A DNA stretch of 64,000 nucleotides, taken from NCBI RefSeq assembly GCF_001642805.2, contig NZ_CP016948.1:4154001-4218000 (forward strand), in the 5' to 3' direction. Shown in pieces: positions 51,342-59,340 of the stretch (position 1 is its first letter; each line of letters starts with the position of its first letter). The notes beneath the pieces are model-generated. The model searched no databases. It was not told where the DNA came from and was given only the letters and a program-made list of their open reading frames with translations. Made by a program: the position numbers and the translations under genes. This DNA comes from Serratia surfactantfaciens. Its GTDB lineage: Bacteria > Pseudomonadota > Gammaproteobacteria > Enterobacterales > Enterobacteriaceae.

Positions 51342-51755
51342 CTACAGATTCTCGACCCGGTCAGACAGATCGGACATCAGCTCATGTTCGACGTCGGCGC
51401 AGAATTTCTCGGTTTTATATTGATAAAGCGCATCAATAGCTTTGCGGGTGCTTTCATCTACGTTGCCGCGCACCCCGGCATATCCGGAGGCGTTGGAAAG
51501 CAGGCCGTTAAAATAGGCGATGCGTTTTTGATAGCTTTGCGGATTAATATTCTTTAAGGAATTAACCCGTTGCTGACAAAGCGCGATGCGCTGTTCATCA
51601 GATTTATCATTAGGATTGTTCTGTGAAAGTTTTTTCACGGAATTCAGGTTTGTCTTGCTACCGCCTGCACAGCCAGAAAGCGCCATAACAGAAAACAAAA
51701 ATATGGCCAAACCCACCGCGCGGCGTCCGCCGCAAGCATTAATCATCGTTATCAT
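51342..51755 (-). CDS. Putative lipoprotein of a fimbria-linked operon
   Basis: 137 residues. It has a lipoprotein signal with lipobox LSGC (Cys about 29), so it is lipidated after cleavage. The mature part is small, charged and rich in Asn/Gln/Lys, with two further Cys (IALCQQR and EKFCADV) that could form a disulfide. No family is recognised with confidence. It is the first gene of the lipoprotein-FKBP-PapI-like unit, facing the fimbrial operon across an AT-rich gap. A second ATG three codons in is a possible start. Confidence 0.7.
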   Translation of the reverse strand: MITMINACGGRRAVGLAIFLFSVMALSGCAGGSKTNLNSVKKLSQNNPNDKSDEQRIALCQQRVNSLKNINPQSYQKRIAYFNGLLSNASGYAGVRGNVDESTRKAIDALYQYKTEKFCADVEHELMSDLSDRVENL

Positions 51756-52513
51756 TCCGTTTATAATCCTTTAATTGTCACGCAAGTCATCATTATGTAG
51801 CGAACGGCAGCAACGCATGCCTTAATTTGATTAATCAAAATGGGTTAGGCAGCGAAAAATCCCTATCACGCAATGCGATAGAATAATTCACTACCGGTGC
51901 AATTGTTATTTAATTGTTAACCAATTAGGTCTAAACGCTGGCTAAACGCGAATAAGAAACCCCACTCCCTCATGCACAAACAACCATGAAATAGCAATAA
52001 AAACAATAAATTATGTTTTATATTTTGTTTCAGTAAGGAAATTCAGCCTCTGCTGCCTAAGGGCGATATTAGCAAAACAATATTGTGAATTGTAGGTGCC
52101 ACCCTATTTCCCCCGATCTAATATCTCGCATATCGTTATTTATATAGTGATTTATACTGGATAATATTTGTATACGATCTATTGATTTTAAAGCAAATAT
52201 ATTTCTTTTTCCTTTTGGTTTTATATTCTGAATTTGACTTAATTTAATAAAATCTATTTCCAAGCAATACTATTATTTGCAAGAATATTCCCAGCAACAC
52301 GTCACACTTAAAACTCGTATTTTATTTACCAAGAAATCCATTGCTGATTTCCAAAATCTCGTTATTTCTCATAAATAACGGATGTTGGCGTATTGCCCAG
52401 AGCAAAAGGATCTGGCTCCAGCCGTACGGCCGGCGACATGGCGTTGCCGCCGCTGCGGGGGATTTAGATGTGCTGTTCTTTTTATTTAAAAACTCTCTAC
52501 AGGAACTTGAGAA
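51756..52513. promoter_or_regulatory. AT-rich divergent control region of the fimbrial cluster
   Basis: 758 bp, markedly more AT-rich than the rest of the window between 51,780 and 52,400. It contains a perfect 14-bp palindrome TTTGATTAATCAAA (51826-51839), long A/T runs suitable for H-NS or Lrp, and three GATC sites (52115, 52176, 52409). The pilin ribosome-binding AGGA is at 52501-52504. A 64-codon minus-strand frame at 52069-52263 has no recognisable features. Confidence 0.65.
52112..52181. promoter_or_regulatory. Candidate Dam/Lrp switch sites
   Basis: Two GATC sites 61 bp apart in similar context: CCGATCTAATAT (GATC at 52115-52118) and ACGATCTATTGA (52176-52179). ACGATC is the core reported to be needed for PapI-stimulated Lrp binding in pap. 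A third GATC lies at 52409-52412. Function is inferred from resemblance and from the PapI-like gene nearby. Confidence 0.5.
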
Positions 52514-53044
52514 ATGAAACTGAATAAATTAATGCTGGCAACCGTGATTGCTTTCGCTTCCGCATCTGTTGCTCATGCCGCATCTAATCAGGGCAGCGGT
52601 AAAGTCACCTTTACCGGCGAAATTATCGATGCGCCATGCAGCGTCGCACCGGAATCCGTTGACCAAACCGTGCCAATGGGCCAGATCAGCAGCCGCATCC
52701 TGGCCAACCAGGGTAAATCCAGCATGCAGCCTTTCAACATCGAACTGAAAGATTGCTCCATCTCCACCATGAAAAACGTCAAAGTGACCTTTACCGGCAC
52801 GCCTGATCCGGTCAACAACAAATTGCTGGCTCTGAGCGGCACGGCAACCGGCGCCGGCATCGTGATCTACGACAACCTGCACTCCAAAGAAGTGGAACTG
52901 GGCACGGCGACCGACGGTCAGGGCCTGAACGACGGCGACAACTCGCTGAAATTCGCCGCTTACCTGCAGGGCAGCAGCGCCTCCGCCGCCGTGGTGCCGG
53001 GCGACTTCACCAGCGTGGCGAACTTCACCCTGGCTTACCTGTAA
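52514..53044 (+). CDS. Major fimbrial subunit (type 1/Pap-like pilin)
   Basis: 176 residues. Signal peptide about 1-23 (ending AHAA). The mature domain is an incomplete Ig-like pilin with the disulfide Cys42-Cys81 and the C-terminal signature VANFTLAYL with penultimate-region Tyr, recognised by the chaperone. The N-terminal strand NQGSGKVTFTGEIIDAPC is the donor strand. Its first place in the operon and the strong hairpin after it mark it as the major rod subunit. Confidence 0.92.
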   Translation: MKLNKLMLATVIAFASASVAHAASNQGSGKVTFTGEIIDAPCSVAPESVDQTVPMGQISSRILANQGKSSMQPFNIELKDCSISTMKNVKVTFTGTPDPVNNKLLALSGTATGAGIVIYDNLHSKEVELGTATDGQGLNDGDNSLKFAAYLQGSSASAAVVPGDFTSVANFTLAYL

Positions 53045-53053
53045 TACCCCACA

Positions 53054-53084
53054 GGGGATGCCGCAGGGCATCCCCCGCTTTATT
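53054..53084 (+). terminator. Intra-operon hairpin after the major pilin gene
   Basis: A perfect 9-bp stem GGGGATGCC/GGCATCCCC (53054-53062 and 53067-53075) with loop GCAG, followed by CGCTTTATT. Such partial terminators keep pilin mRNA in excess over downstream usher and minor subunits. Confidence 0.75.
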
Positions 53085-53110
53085 GCATGCCGACGAGAGC
53101 GGCAAGGGAA

Positions 53111-53138
53111 CAGGGAAAGACAGGGAAAGACAGGGAGA
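53111..53138 (+). repeat. Tandem decamer repeat before the second fimbrial gene
   Basis: CAGGGAAAGA is repeated exactly twice (53111-53120 and 53121-53130), then a third partly changed copy CAGGGAGACG (53131-53140). A related CAAGGGAA precedes them. The array ends 6 bp before the ATG at 53146, and each copy contains an AGGGA-type ribosome-binding word. Confidence 0.85.
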
Positions 53139-53145
53139 CGCCAGC

Positions 53146-53694
53146 ATGACTATCCGCCTTTGCGGTCTGTTGCTCATCGCGCTCAGCGTAGGCAACGCGG
53201 CGGCAGCGAAAAATCAGGGCCACGGCAAAGTCAGCCTGGGCGGCACCATCGTCGAAACACCGTGCGGCATCGCCAGCGACAGCCTGGATCAAACCGTCGA
53301 TTTCGGTCTGATTTCCATGACCGACGCCTCACAGGACGGGCAATCGGTGCTGATCGGCAGCCGTCGCCATTTCACGATCAAACTGGTGAATTGCGAACTG
53401 GCCAGCCAGGTGAAGCCCGACTTTATCTATCGCGCGGCCAACGTCACGTTCGACGGCACCGCCGACAGCCGAGATCCTTCCCTGTTGGGCGTGTATGGCG
53501 AGGCGCAAGGCGTGGCTATCGAGCTGTTGACCGATGCCGGCGCCCCGATCCCGCTCGGCAGCACGACGGCGGATTACCAGATCGTCGCCGGCGACAACAC
53601 GCTGCGTTTCGGCGCGCAGCTGCGCATACATCCCGATAAGGCGCGGGCGGGCGGCTTCAGCTCTCTGGCCAAATTCACCCTGTCTTATCTCTAG
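53146..53694 (+). CDS. Minor fimbrial subunit, PapH-like position
   Basis: 182 residues from the ATG at 53146; the longer upstream frame translates the decamer repeat and is rejected. Signal peptide about 1-21. Pilin fold with Cys40 and the second Cys in KLVNCELA, and the C-terminal SLAKFTLSYL. Its place directly between major pilin and usher is that of PapH/MrpB, the subunit that ends and anchors the rod. That role is inferred from order only. Confidence 0.85.
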   Translation: MTIRLCGLLLIALSVGNAAAAKNQGHGKVSLGGTIVETPCGIASDSLDQTVDFGLISMTDASQDGQSVLIGSRRHFTIKLVNCELASQVKPDFIYRAANVTFDGTADSRDPSLLGVYGEAQGVAIELLTDAGAPIPLGSTTADYQIVAGDNTLRFGAQLRIHPDKARAGGFSSLAKFTLSYL

Positions 53695-53765
53695 CGCCGG
53701 CGGGCGCTGCACAGCATTACGTATTCAGGTCGTACGGATGACCTGCTATTGGGCGCGGACTTGCC

Positions 53766-56267
53766 ATGAGTGATTATGTTATGACGTCATTACTGACACG
53801 GAAACACCTACCTCTCCTCGTCATTCTGTCTTTCCTCTGGGTGCGTCCGGCATTTTCCGCCACGGAATTCAATACCGACGTCCTGGATATCGGCGAGCGC
53901 AGCAAAGTGGATCTTTCGCGCTTCTCCGACGCCGACTACGTCATGCCCGGCGCTTATTTGCTGGATATCAAGATCAACCAGAAAACGCTGCCTCAGCGCA
54001 GCATTCAGTATTTACCGTCACCAGATAACAAGAGCGGCAGCCAGGTGTGCCTGCCGCCCGACCTGGTGGAAAAAATGGCGTTGAAGGAAGAGGCGGCCAA
54101 GAAAGTCACCCTGTGGCACGACAACCAGTGCGCCGACATTCGCGCGATCAAAGGTGCGACCGTCTCCGATCGCATCGGCGGCGGCGTGCTGGCGATCACC
54201 ATCCCGCAGGCATGGATGAAATACTCCGATCCCGACTGGACGCCGCCCGAACAGTGGGATGACGGCATTCCCGGCCTGCTGCTGGATTACAACGTCAGCG
54301 GTCAGCTAGGCAAGCAGAGCCATAACAACAACACCGCCCAGAACCTGAGCAGCTACGGCACCTTGGGCGCCAACCTGGGCGCCTGGCGCCTGCGCGCGGA
54401 CTTCCAGTCCAATTACAACCAGCAGGCCGGCGATCGCAGCACCGGTTTCGACTGGAACCAGATCTACGCCTACCGCGCGCTGCCGATGCAGGCCGCCAAG
54501 CTGACGGTGGGCGAGATCTATCTCGACTCCGGGGTGTTCGACGCCTATCGCTTCACCGGCCTCAACCTGGCCAGCGACGAGCGCATGCTGCCGCCTAATC
54601 TGCAGGGCTATGCGCCGGAAGTGCGCGGCATCGCCAAGAGCAACGCCAAGATCACCGTCTCGCAGGAAGGCCGCACGCTGTACGAAACCACCGTGCCCGC
54701 CGGGCCGTTCGCCATTCAAGATCTCAACAGCTCGGTACGCGGCAAGCTGGACGTCAAAGTGGAAGAGCAGGACGGCACCGTCTCGACCTTCCAGGTGGAC
54801 ACCGCCACCATTCCGTACCTGACCCGGCCGGGCTACGTACGCTACAACGTGGCGCTGGGCAAGACCTCGGCCTACGACCACCGCACTCAGGGGCCGCTGT
54901 TTTCCGCCAGCGACTTCTCCTGGGGGTTAAGCAACGCCTGGTCGCTGTATGGCGGCGCGCTGCTCGGCGGCGACTATAACGCCTGGGCGCTCGGCCTCGG
55001 CCGCGATCTGAACGTGTTCGGCGCCATGTCGCTGGACGTCACCCAGTCGATCGCCCGTCTGCCCGGCGAGCCGACCGCCAGCGGCATGTCGTTCAAGCTC
55101 AACTACGCCAAACGCTTCGACGAGCTGAACAGCCAGATCACCTTCGCCGGCTACCGCTTCTCGCAGCGCAAGTTCATGAACATGTCGCAATATCTGCAGG
55201 AGCGCTACGGCGATTACGACAAGAATTACAACGGCCGACAGAAAGAGCTGTACACCATCACCGCCAGCAAAACCTTTATGGCGGAAGACACCGCCAAGGC
55301 GATCACCGCCTACCTGACCTACTCGCACCAGACCTATTGGGACGCGCGAACTCAGGATCGTTACGGCCTGTCGGCCAGCAAGCTGTTCAGCATCGGCGAT
55401 ATCAGCAACATCACCGCCTCGCTGTCGGCTTACCGCACCTATTACCAGGGCCGCACCGACGATAGCGTGATGCTCAACTTCACCGTGCCGATCGGCGATC
55501 GCCGCCGTGTCGGCTATGCGCTGCAAACCAACAATGGCGATGTCACGCAGACCGCGTCGTACAACGACTACAGCGATCCGGACAATACCTGGCAGGTCAG
55601 CGGCGGCTTTAATCAGTCCGGCAAATCGCTGGCGCGCGGGTACTACACCCACAACGCCTCGTTCGGCTCGCTGAACGCCAGCGCCTCTTATCAGCAGGAC
55701 AGCTACTCGTCGATCGGCGGTTCGTTCCGCGGCGGCCTCACCGCTACCCGGTACGGCATCGCGGCGCACCAGAACTCAAGCAACGGCGGCAGCCGCATGA
55801 TGCTCGACACCGACGGCATCGCCGGCGTGCCGATCAACAACGGCCGCGCCTACAGCAACCGTTTCGGGCTGGCGGTGATTTCCGACATCACCAGCTACTA
55901 CAACACCGACACCCGCATCGACGTCAACAAGCTGGCGGACGACGTCGAGGCCACCCGCGCAGTGGTGCAAGGCACGCTGACCGAAGGCGCCATCGGCTAC
56001 CGCCACTTCGAGGTGGTGAAAGGCAGCAAGCTGCTGGCCACCATTCGCCTTGCGGACGGCAGCGAACCGCCGTTCGGCGCCGCGGTGCTGAGCGAGAAAG
56101 GCCGCGAGGTCGCGGTGGTCAACGACGGCGGCTCGGTCTACCTGACCGGCGTACAGCCGGAGGAAAAACTGGACGTCGCCTGGGAAGGCCAACGCCGTTG
56201 CCGCATCGTGATCCCGGGCGCCGCCAAGCCGCTGGACCAGCTGCTGCTGCCGTGCGCCACCCTGTAA
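53766..56267 (+). CDS. Outer membrane fimbrial usher
   Basis: 833 residues. Signal peptide to about residue 32 (ATG at 53766; the ATG five codons later at 53781 is an equally good start). The N-terminal periplasmic domain (TEFNTDVLDIGERSKVDLSRFS) binds chaperone-subunit complexes. The 24-strand barrel with plug (PYLTRPGYVRYNVALGK) follows, and the C-terminal domains end with GAAVLSEKGREVAVVNDGG. It exports and assembles the pilus. The gap to the previous gene is about 70 bp. Confidence 0.95.
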   Translation: MSDYVMTSLLTRKHLPLLVILSFLWVRPAFSATEFNTDVLDIGERSKVDLSRFSDADYVMPGAYLLDIKINQKTLPQRSIQYLPSPDNKSGSQVCLPPDLVEKMALKEEAAKKVTLWHDNQCADIRAIKGATVSDRIGGGVLAITIPQAWMKYSDPDWTPPEQWDDGIPGLLLDYNVSGQLGKQSHNNNTAQNLSSYGTLGANLGAWRLRADFQSNYNQQAGDRSTGFDWNQIYAYRALPMQAAKLTVGEIYLDSGVFDAYRFTGLNLASDERMLPPNLQGYAPEVRGIAKSNAKITVSQEGRTLYETTVPAGPFAIQDLNSSVRGKLDVKVEEQDGTVSTFQVDTATIPYLTRPGYVRYNVALGKTSAYDHRTQGPLFSASDFSWGLSNAWSLYGGALLGGDYNAWALGLGRDLNVFGAMSLDVTQSIARLPGEPTASGMSFKLNYAKRFDELNSQITFAGYRFSQRKFMNMSQYLQERYGDYDKNYNGRQKELYTITASKTFMAEDTAKAITAYLTYSHQTYWDARTQDRYGLSASKLFSIGDISNITASLSAYRTYYQGRTDDSVMLNFTVPIGDRRRVGYALQTNNGDVTQTASYNDYSDPDNTWQVSGGFNQSGKSLARGYYTHNASFGSLNASASYQQDSYSSIGGSFRGGLTATRYGIAAHQNSSNGGSRMMLDTDGIAGVPINNGRAYSNRFGLAVISDITSYYNTDTRIDVNKLADDVEATRAVVQGTLTEGAIGYRHFEVVKGSKLLATIRLADGSEPPFGAAVLSEKGREVAVVNDGGSVYLTGVQPEEKLDVAWEGQRRCRIVIPGAAKPLDQLLLPCATL

Positions 56268-56291
56268 TCCGTAACGCTGAGAAATGATGAC

Positions 56292-57038
56292 ATGAACAAA
56301 CACCCGATAACGCTACTGACCGCCGCCGGCCTGGCCTTGAGCGCCGTACTGCCCACCGCCGACGCGGCGATATCGCTGGATCGCACGCGCGCCGTCTATG
56401 TGAGCGACGCCAAATCGATCAGCCTGAATATCGTCAACGAAAACAAAGAGCTGCCCTTCCTGGCGCAGTCCTGGCTGGAGAACGAGCAGCACCAGAAAAT
56501 CACCTCGCCGCTGGTGGTACTGCCACCGTTGCAGCGCGTGGAGCCGAGCGAGCGCAGTGTGGTGCGCATCACTAAAACGCCGGAGGCGGATCGCCTGCCG
56601 CAGGATCGCGAGTCGGTGTTCTACTTCAACCTGCGCGAGATCCCGCCGAAAAGCACCAAAACCAACGTGATGCAGCTGGCGCTGCAAACGCAGATCAAGC
56701 TGTTCTACCGGCCGAAGGCGATTGTCGCGCCCAAGGGTGAAGTGTGGCAGGAAAAGCTGGTGTTCCGTAAAAGCGGCGGCGCCATCACCGTCGACAACCC
56801 GACGCCGTTTTACATCACCCTGACCGGCATGACGCGGCAAACGCAAAAACAGGGCGGCGGCGCGATTGGCGGTTTTCAACCGCTGATGCTGAAGCCGAAA
56901 TCCAGCGAAAACCTCAAGCTGCACGACACCGGCATGAACAGCTTCGTCATCACCTACATCAACGACTACGGCGGCCACCCCGAGCTGCGCTTCGCCTGCA
57001 ACGGCAGCGTTTGCACCGCCGTGCCCGAGAAAAAATAA
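56292..57038 (+). CDS. Periplasmic fimbrial chaperone
   Basis: 248 residues, PapD/MrpD type. Signal peptide about 1-26. Two Ig-like domains; the first opens with ISLDRTRAVYVSDAKSISL and carries the conserved Arg, and the phrase RESVFYFNLREIPP is the family signature. A Lys in LFYRPKAI anchors subunit C-termini. It begins 24 bp after the usher stop codon. Usher before chaperone is the Pap/Mrp order, unlike fim. Confidence 0.95.
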   Translation: MNKHPITLLTAAGLALSAVLPTADAAISLDRTRAVYVSDAKSISLNIVNENKELPFLAQSWLENEQHQKITSPLVVLPPLQRVEPSERSVVRITKTPEADRLPQDRESVFYFNLREIPPKSTKTNVMQLALQTQIKLFYRPKAIVAPKGEVWQEKLVFRKSGGAITVDNPTPFYITLTGMTRQTQKQGGGAIGGFQPLMLKPKSSENLKLHDTGMNSFVITYINDYGGHPELRFACNGSVCTAVPEKK

Positions 57039-57049
57039 GGAGGTCCAGC

Positions 57050-57661
57050 ATGGCTGAATTCACCGATCGACTGCGTCCGCTGCTGTTCGGCGCGCTGCTG
57101 TGCGGCGGCAGCGCGCTGGCGGCAACGCCGCTGGGCGTGATCGAAGGCACGACCGGCACCGTCAGCTTTCACGGCGGCCTGCTCAGCTCTCCCTGCAGCC
57201 TGACGCCGGATAGCCGGGATCAGGCCGTCGATCTGGGCGACGTCAGCGCACGCGACTTCCGAAACACCGGCGATCGCAGTGCGCCGGTGCGTTTTCGCCT
57301 CTCGTTCCGCAACTGCCTGCTGGGCGCGCGAGCGCTGGCGGATAACCCGGCCGGCCCGCGCAACGGCGACGCCGGCCGCCTCTACCTGCAGGGTGAGCAG
57401 GCCGCCACGCTGGTGTTCCTCGGCGAAAGCGACGTCAACAATCCGTCGCTGCTGAAGCTGAACGGCGGCGTGCAAGGCATCGGCCTGCGGCTGCAAGATC
57501 AGCAGGGCCGCGCGCTGGAACTGAATCAGCGCAGCCGCCCCTACATTCTGCAGCCCGGCAGCAACACCCTGTGGTTCAGCGCCAGCGTGGAATCCACCCA
57601 GCGGGCGGTGATGGCGGCCGGGTTCGCCGCCGTGGCGCATATTCAGGTGATTTACCTGTGA
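57050..57661 (+). CDS. Minor fimbrial subunit
   Basis: 203 residues from the ATG at 57050, which has an excellent AAGGAGGT overlapping the chaperone stop codon. Signal peptide about 1-25. Pilin-type domain with Cys49 and the Cys in LSFRNCLLG, ending in VAHIQVIYL. It is larger than the major pilin, with an insert near residues 95-120. Its order suggests an adaptor between rod and tip (PapK/MrpE-like), inferred. Confidence 0.85.
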   Translation: MAEFTDRLRPLLFGALLCGGSALAATPLGVIEGTTGTVSFHGGLLSSPCSLTPDSRDQAVDLGDVSARDFRNTGDRSAPVRFRLSFRNCLLGARALADNPAGPRNGDAGRLYLQGEQAATLVFLGESDVNNPSLLKLNGGVQGIGLRLQDQQGRALELNQRSRPYILQPGSNTLWFSASVESTQRAVMAAGFAAVAHIQVIYL

Positions 57662-57675
57662 GGTTCGAGAACGCA

Positions 57676-58680
57676 ATGAAAACTCAACTGACCAAACTCT
57701 GCCTGCCGCTGGCGATCGCGCTGGCGGCCCCCGCCGCCTGGGCCAACGGCTATGTCACGCCGGACGGCGGGCCGAAACAGTTCTATATCGACCTCAATCA
57801 AAGCAACATCACCAACCAGGTGGGGTTCACCAAACTGTTTCCTTATGATCTCGGCGGAACCTATACCGGCAAGGTGTATTGCGATACCCCTATCCCCACC
57901 AGCCCACACTTTTACAAGTCGGATTCAGCCTTGCCTCCTTCCGACTACGGCAACGGCTATTTAAAGCTGAATGACTTTCTGGATTTAAAGGCCGAGGTGT
58001 GGATCGCCGGCAACAAGAACGCCTACGTCACCGTGCCCTTTTACAACGAATCGAATTTGCTGAGCCAACACAGCTGCCGCCCACCGTACCTGCAGGTCAA
58101 CAACTACGGCAGCGGCTCCAAAGGCAAGATCACCTTCCGGGTGCGCAAGAAGATCATCAACGGCGTCGAGATTAACGATCGGCAGATCATCGAGATGTAC
58201 GGCCGTCTCGGCTCGACCGACGGCGGCTTCGGCCCTAATCCGATGGCGCAGGTGTTTATCCAGTCCGCGATCCTTTATGTGCCGGATAAATGCGTGGTGA
58301 ACGAAGGCCAGCTGATCAACGTGGAGTTCGGCGAGATCGGCGGCAGCGATCTCAACGGCTCGAACTACCCGCAAAGCATCCCAGTGCGTTTCCAGTGCGA
58401 GGGCGGCAGCTTCGAGGACGGCACGCTGAACATCAAGCTGGCGGTGTCGGGTACGGCGGCCTCCTTCAGCAACGAGGTGTTCAAAACCGACAAGAACGAT
58501 CTCGGCATCCGGCTGACCCACAACGGCCAGCTGGTCATCCCGAATGAGTTTTATCCGGTGCCGAACATCGGCAACGGCGGTTCCTGGAACCTGGTGGCGG
58601 CGCCGTTCGCCAACGGCGGCGCGGAGATCGGTGAAGGGGAATTCAACGCGTCGGCCACCATCGTGGCGGCATTCCAGTAA
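57676..58680 (+). CDS. Two-domain fimbrial tip adhesin
   Basis: 334 residues from the ATG at 57676; the upstream frame is rejected as it overlaps the previous gene. Signal peptide about 1-23 (ending AWA). Residues 25-200 are a unique lectin-like domain with four Cys-type positions (VYCDTPIP, HSCRPPYL). Residues 205-334 are a pilin-like domain (CVVNEGQLINVEFGEI ... CEGGSFEDGTLNIKL, ending ATIVAAFQ). The length and two-domain form are those of FimH/PapG-type adhesins; the receptor is unknown. Confidence 0.88.
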   Translation: MKTQLTKLCLPLAIALAAPAAWANGYVTPDGGPKQFYIDLNQSNITNQVGFTKLFPYDLGGTYTGKVYCDTPIPTSPHFYKSDSALPPSDYGNGYLKLNDFLDLKAEVWIAGNKNAYVTVPFYNESNLLSQHSCRPPYLQVNNYGSGSKGKITFRVRKKIINGVEINDRQIIEMYGRLGSTDGGFGPNPMAQVFIQSAILYVPDKCVVNEGQLINVEFGEIGGSDLNGSNYPQSIPVRFQCEGGSFEDGTLNIKLAVSGTAASFSNEVFKTDKNDLGIRLTHNGQLVIPNEFYPVPNIGNGGSWNLVAAPFANGGAEIGEGEFNASATIVAAFQ

Positions 58681-58699
58681 CCGAGGGAGGAACGAAAAA

Positions 58700-59239
58700 A
58701 TGCGTCTACGCGCTTTAACGCTGCTGGTCTGCGCGCCCTGGTGGGTTGCCGTCATGCCGGCAGCGGCGAACACCGAGCTTATCGGCGCGCCGGTGCAGTT
58801 CCACGGTACCGTGGTGAGCCGCCCGTGCAATATCGAACCGCAGTCCGCCGATCAACTGGTGGAGATGGGCACGGTGATCGTCAAAACCCTGTACCGCTAC
58901 GGCCATACTACGCCGGTGCCGTTCAGCATCAAGCTGACCGACTGCAAGACCACGGTGTTCAAATCCGTCAGCGTGACCTTCAGCGGCACCGAAGACGGAG
59001 AACTGCCGGGCAAGCTGGCGATCAACAACGGCGCGAACGGCGCCGCCATCGCCCTGTTCGATCATCAGGGCGCGGACATCGATTTGAACAAGGCCACCAG
59101 CGCCGTCGCACTGCAAAACGGCCCCAACAGCCTGAACTTCACCGCCTATGTGCAGGGGAGGCCCAGCGCGATTCAAAACCAAAGCATTACCGAAGGCGAA
59201 TTCACGTCCGTCGCCAATTTTGTGCTGGCGTACCAATAA
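58700..59239 (+). CDS. Minor fimbrial subunit
   Basis: 179 residues from the ATG at 58700 (GGGAGGAACG in front). Signal peptide about 1-23. Pilin domain with Cys43 and the Cys in KLTDCKTTVF, and a C-terminal VANFVLAYQ. It closely resembles the other small subunits. It comes after the adhesin gene, where Mrp/Pap-like operons place a tip adaptor or initiator; the exact role is not determinable. Confidence 0.87.
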   Translation: MRLRALTLLVCAPWWVAVMPAAANTELIGAPVQFHGTVVSRPCNIEPQSADQLVEMGTVIVKTLYRYGHTTPVPFSIKLTDCKTTVFKSVSVTFSGTEDGELPGKLAINNGANGAAIALFDHQGADIDLNKATSAVALQNGPNSLNFTAYVQGRPSAIQNQSITEGEFTSVANFVLAYQ

Positions 59240-59340
59240 GCCCCGCACCTTCCCAGGGAAATCAGGAAAACGACCGGCGCGCAATCGCCGGCGATTGGCC
59301 GTCACCGTTCGCTCCGGCGCGGCCTTTTAAGGAGGCACCC

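Noticed and set aside
52069..52263. 64-codon minus-strand frame in the fimbrial control gap
   Set aside because: AT-rich Ile/Asn/Lys composition expected by chance there; covers both candidate GATC sites; no ribosome-binding site or motif seen.
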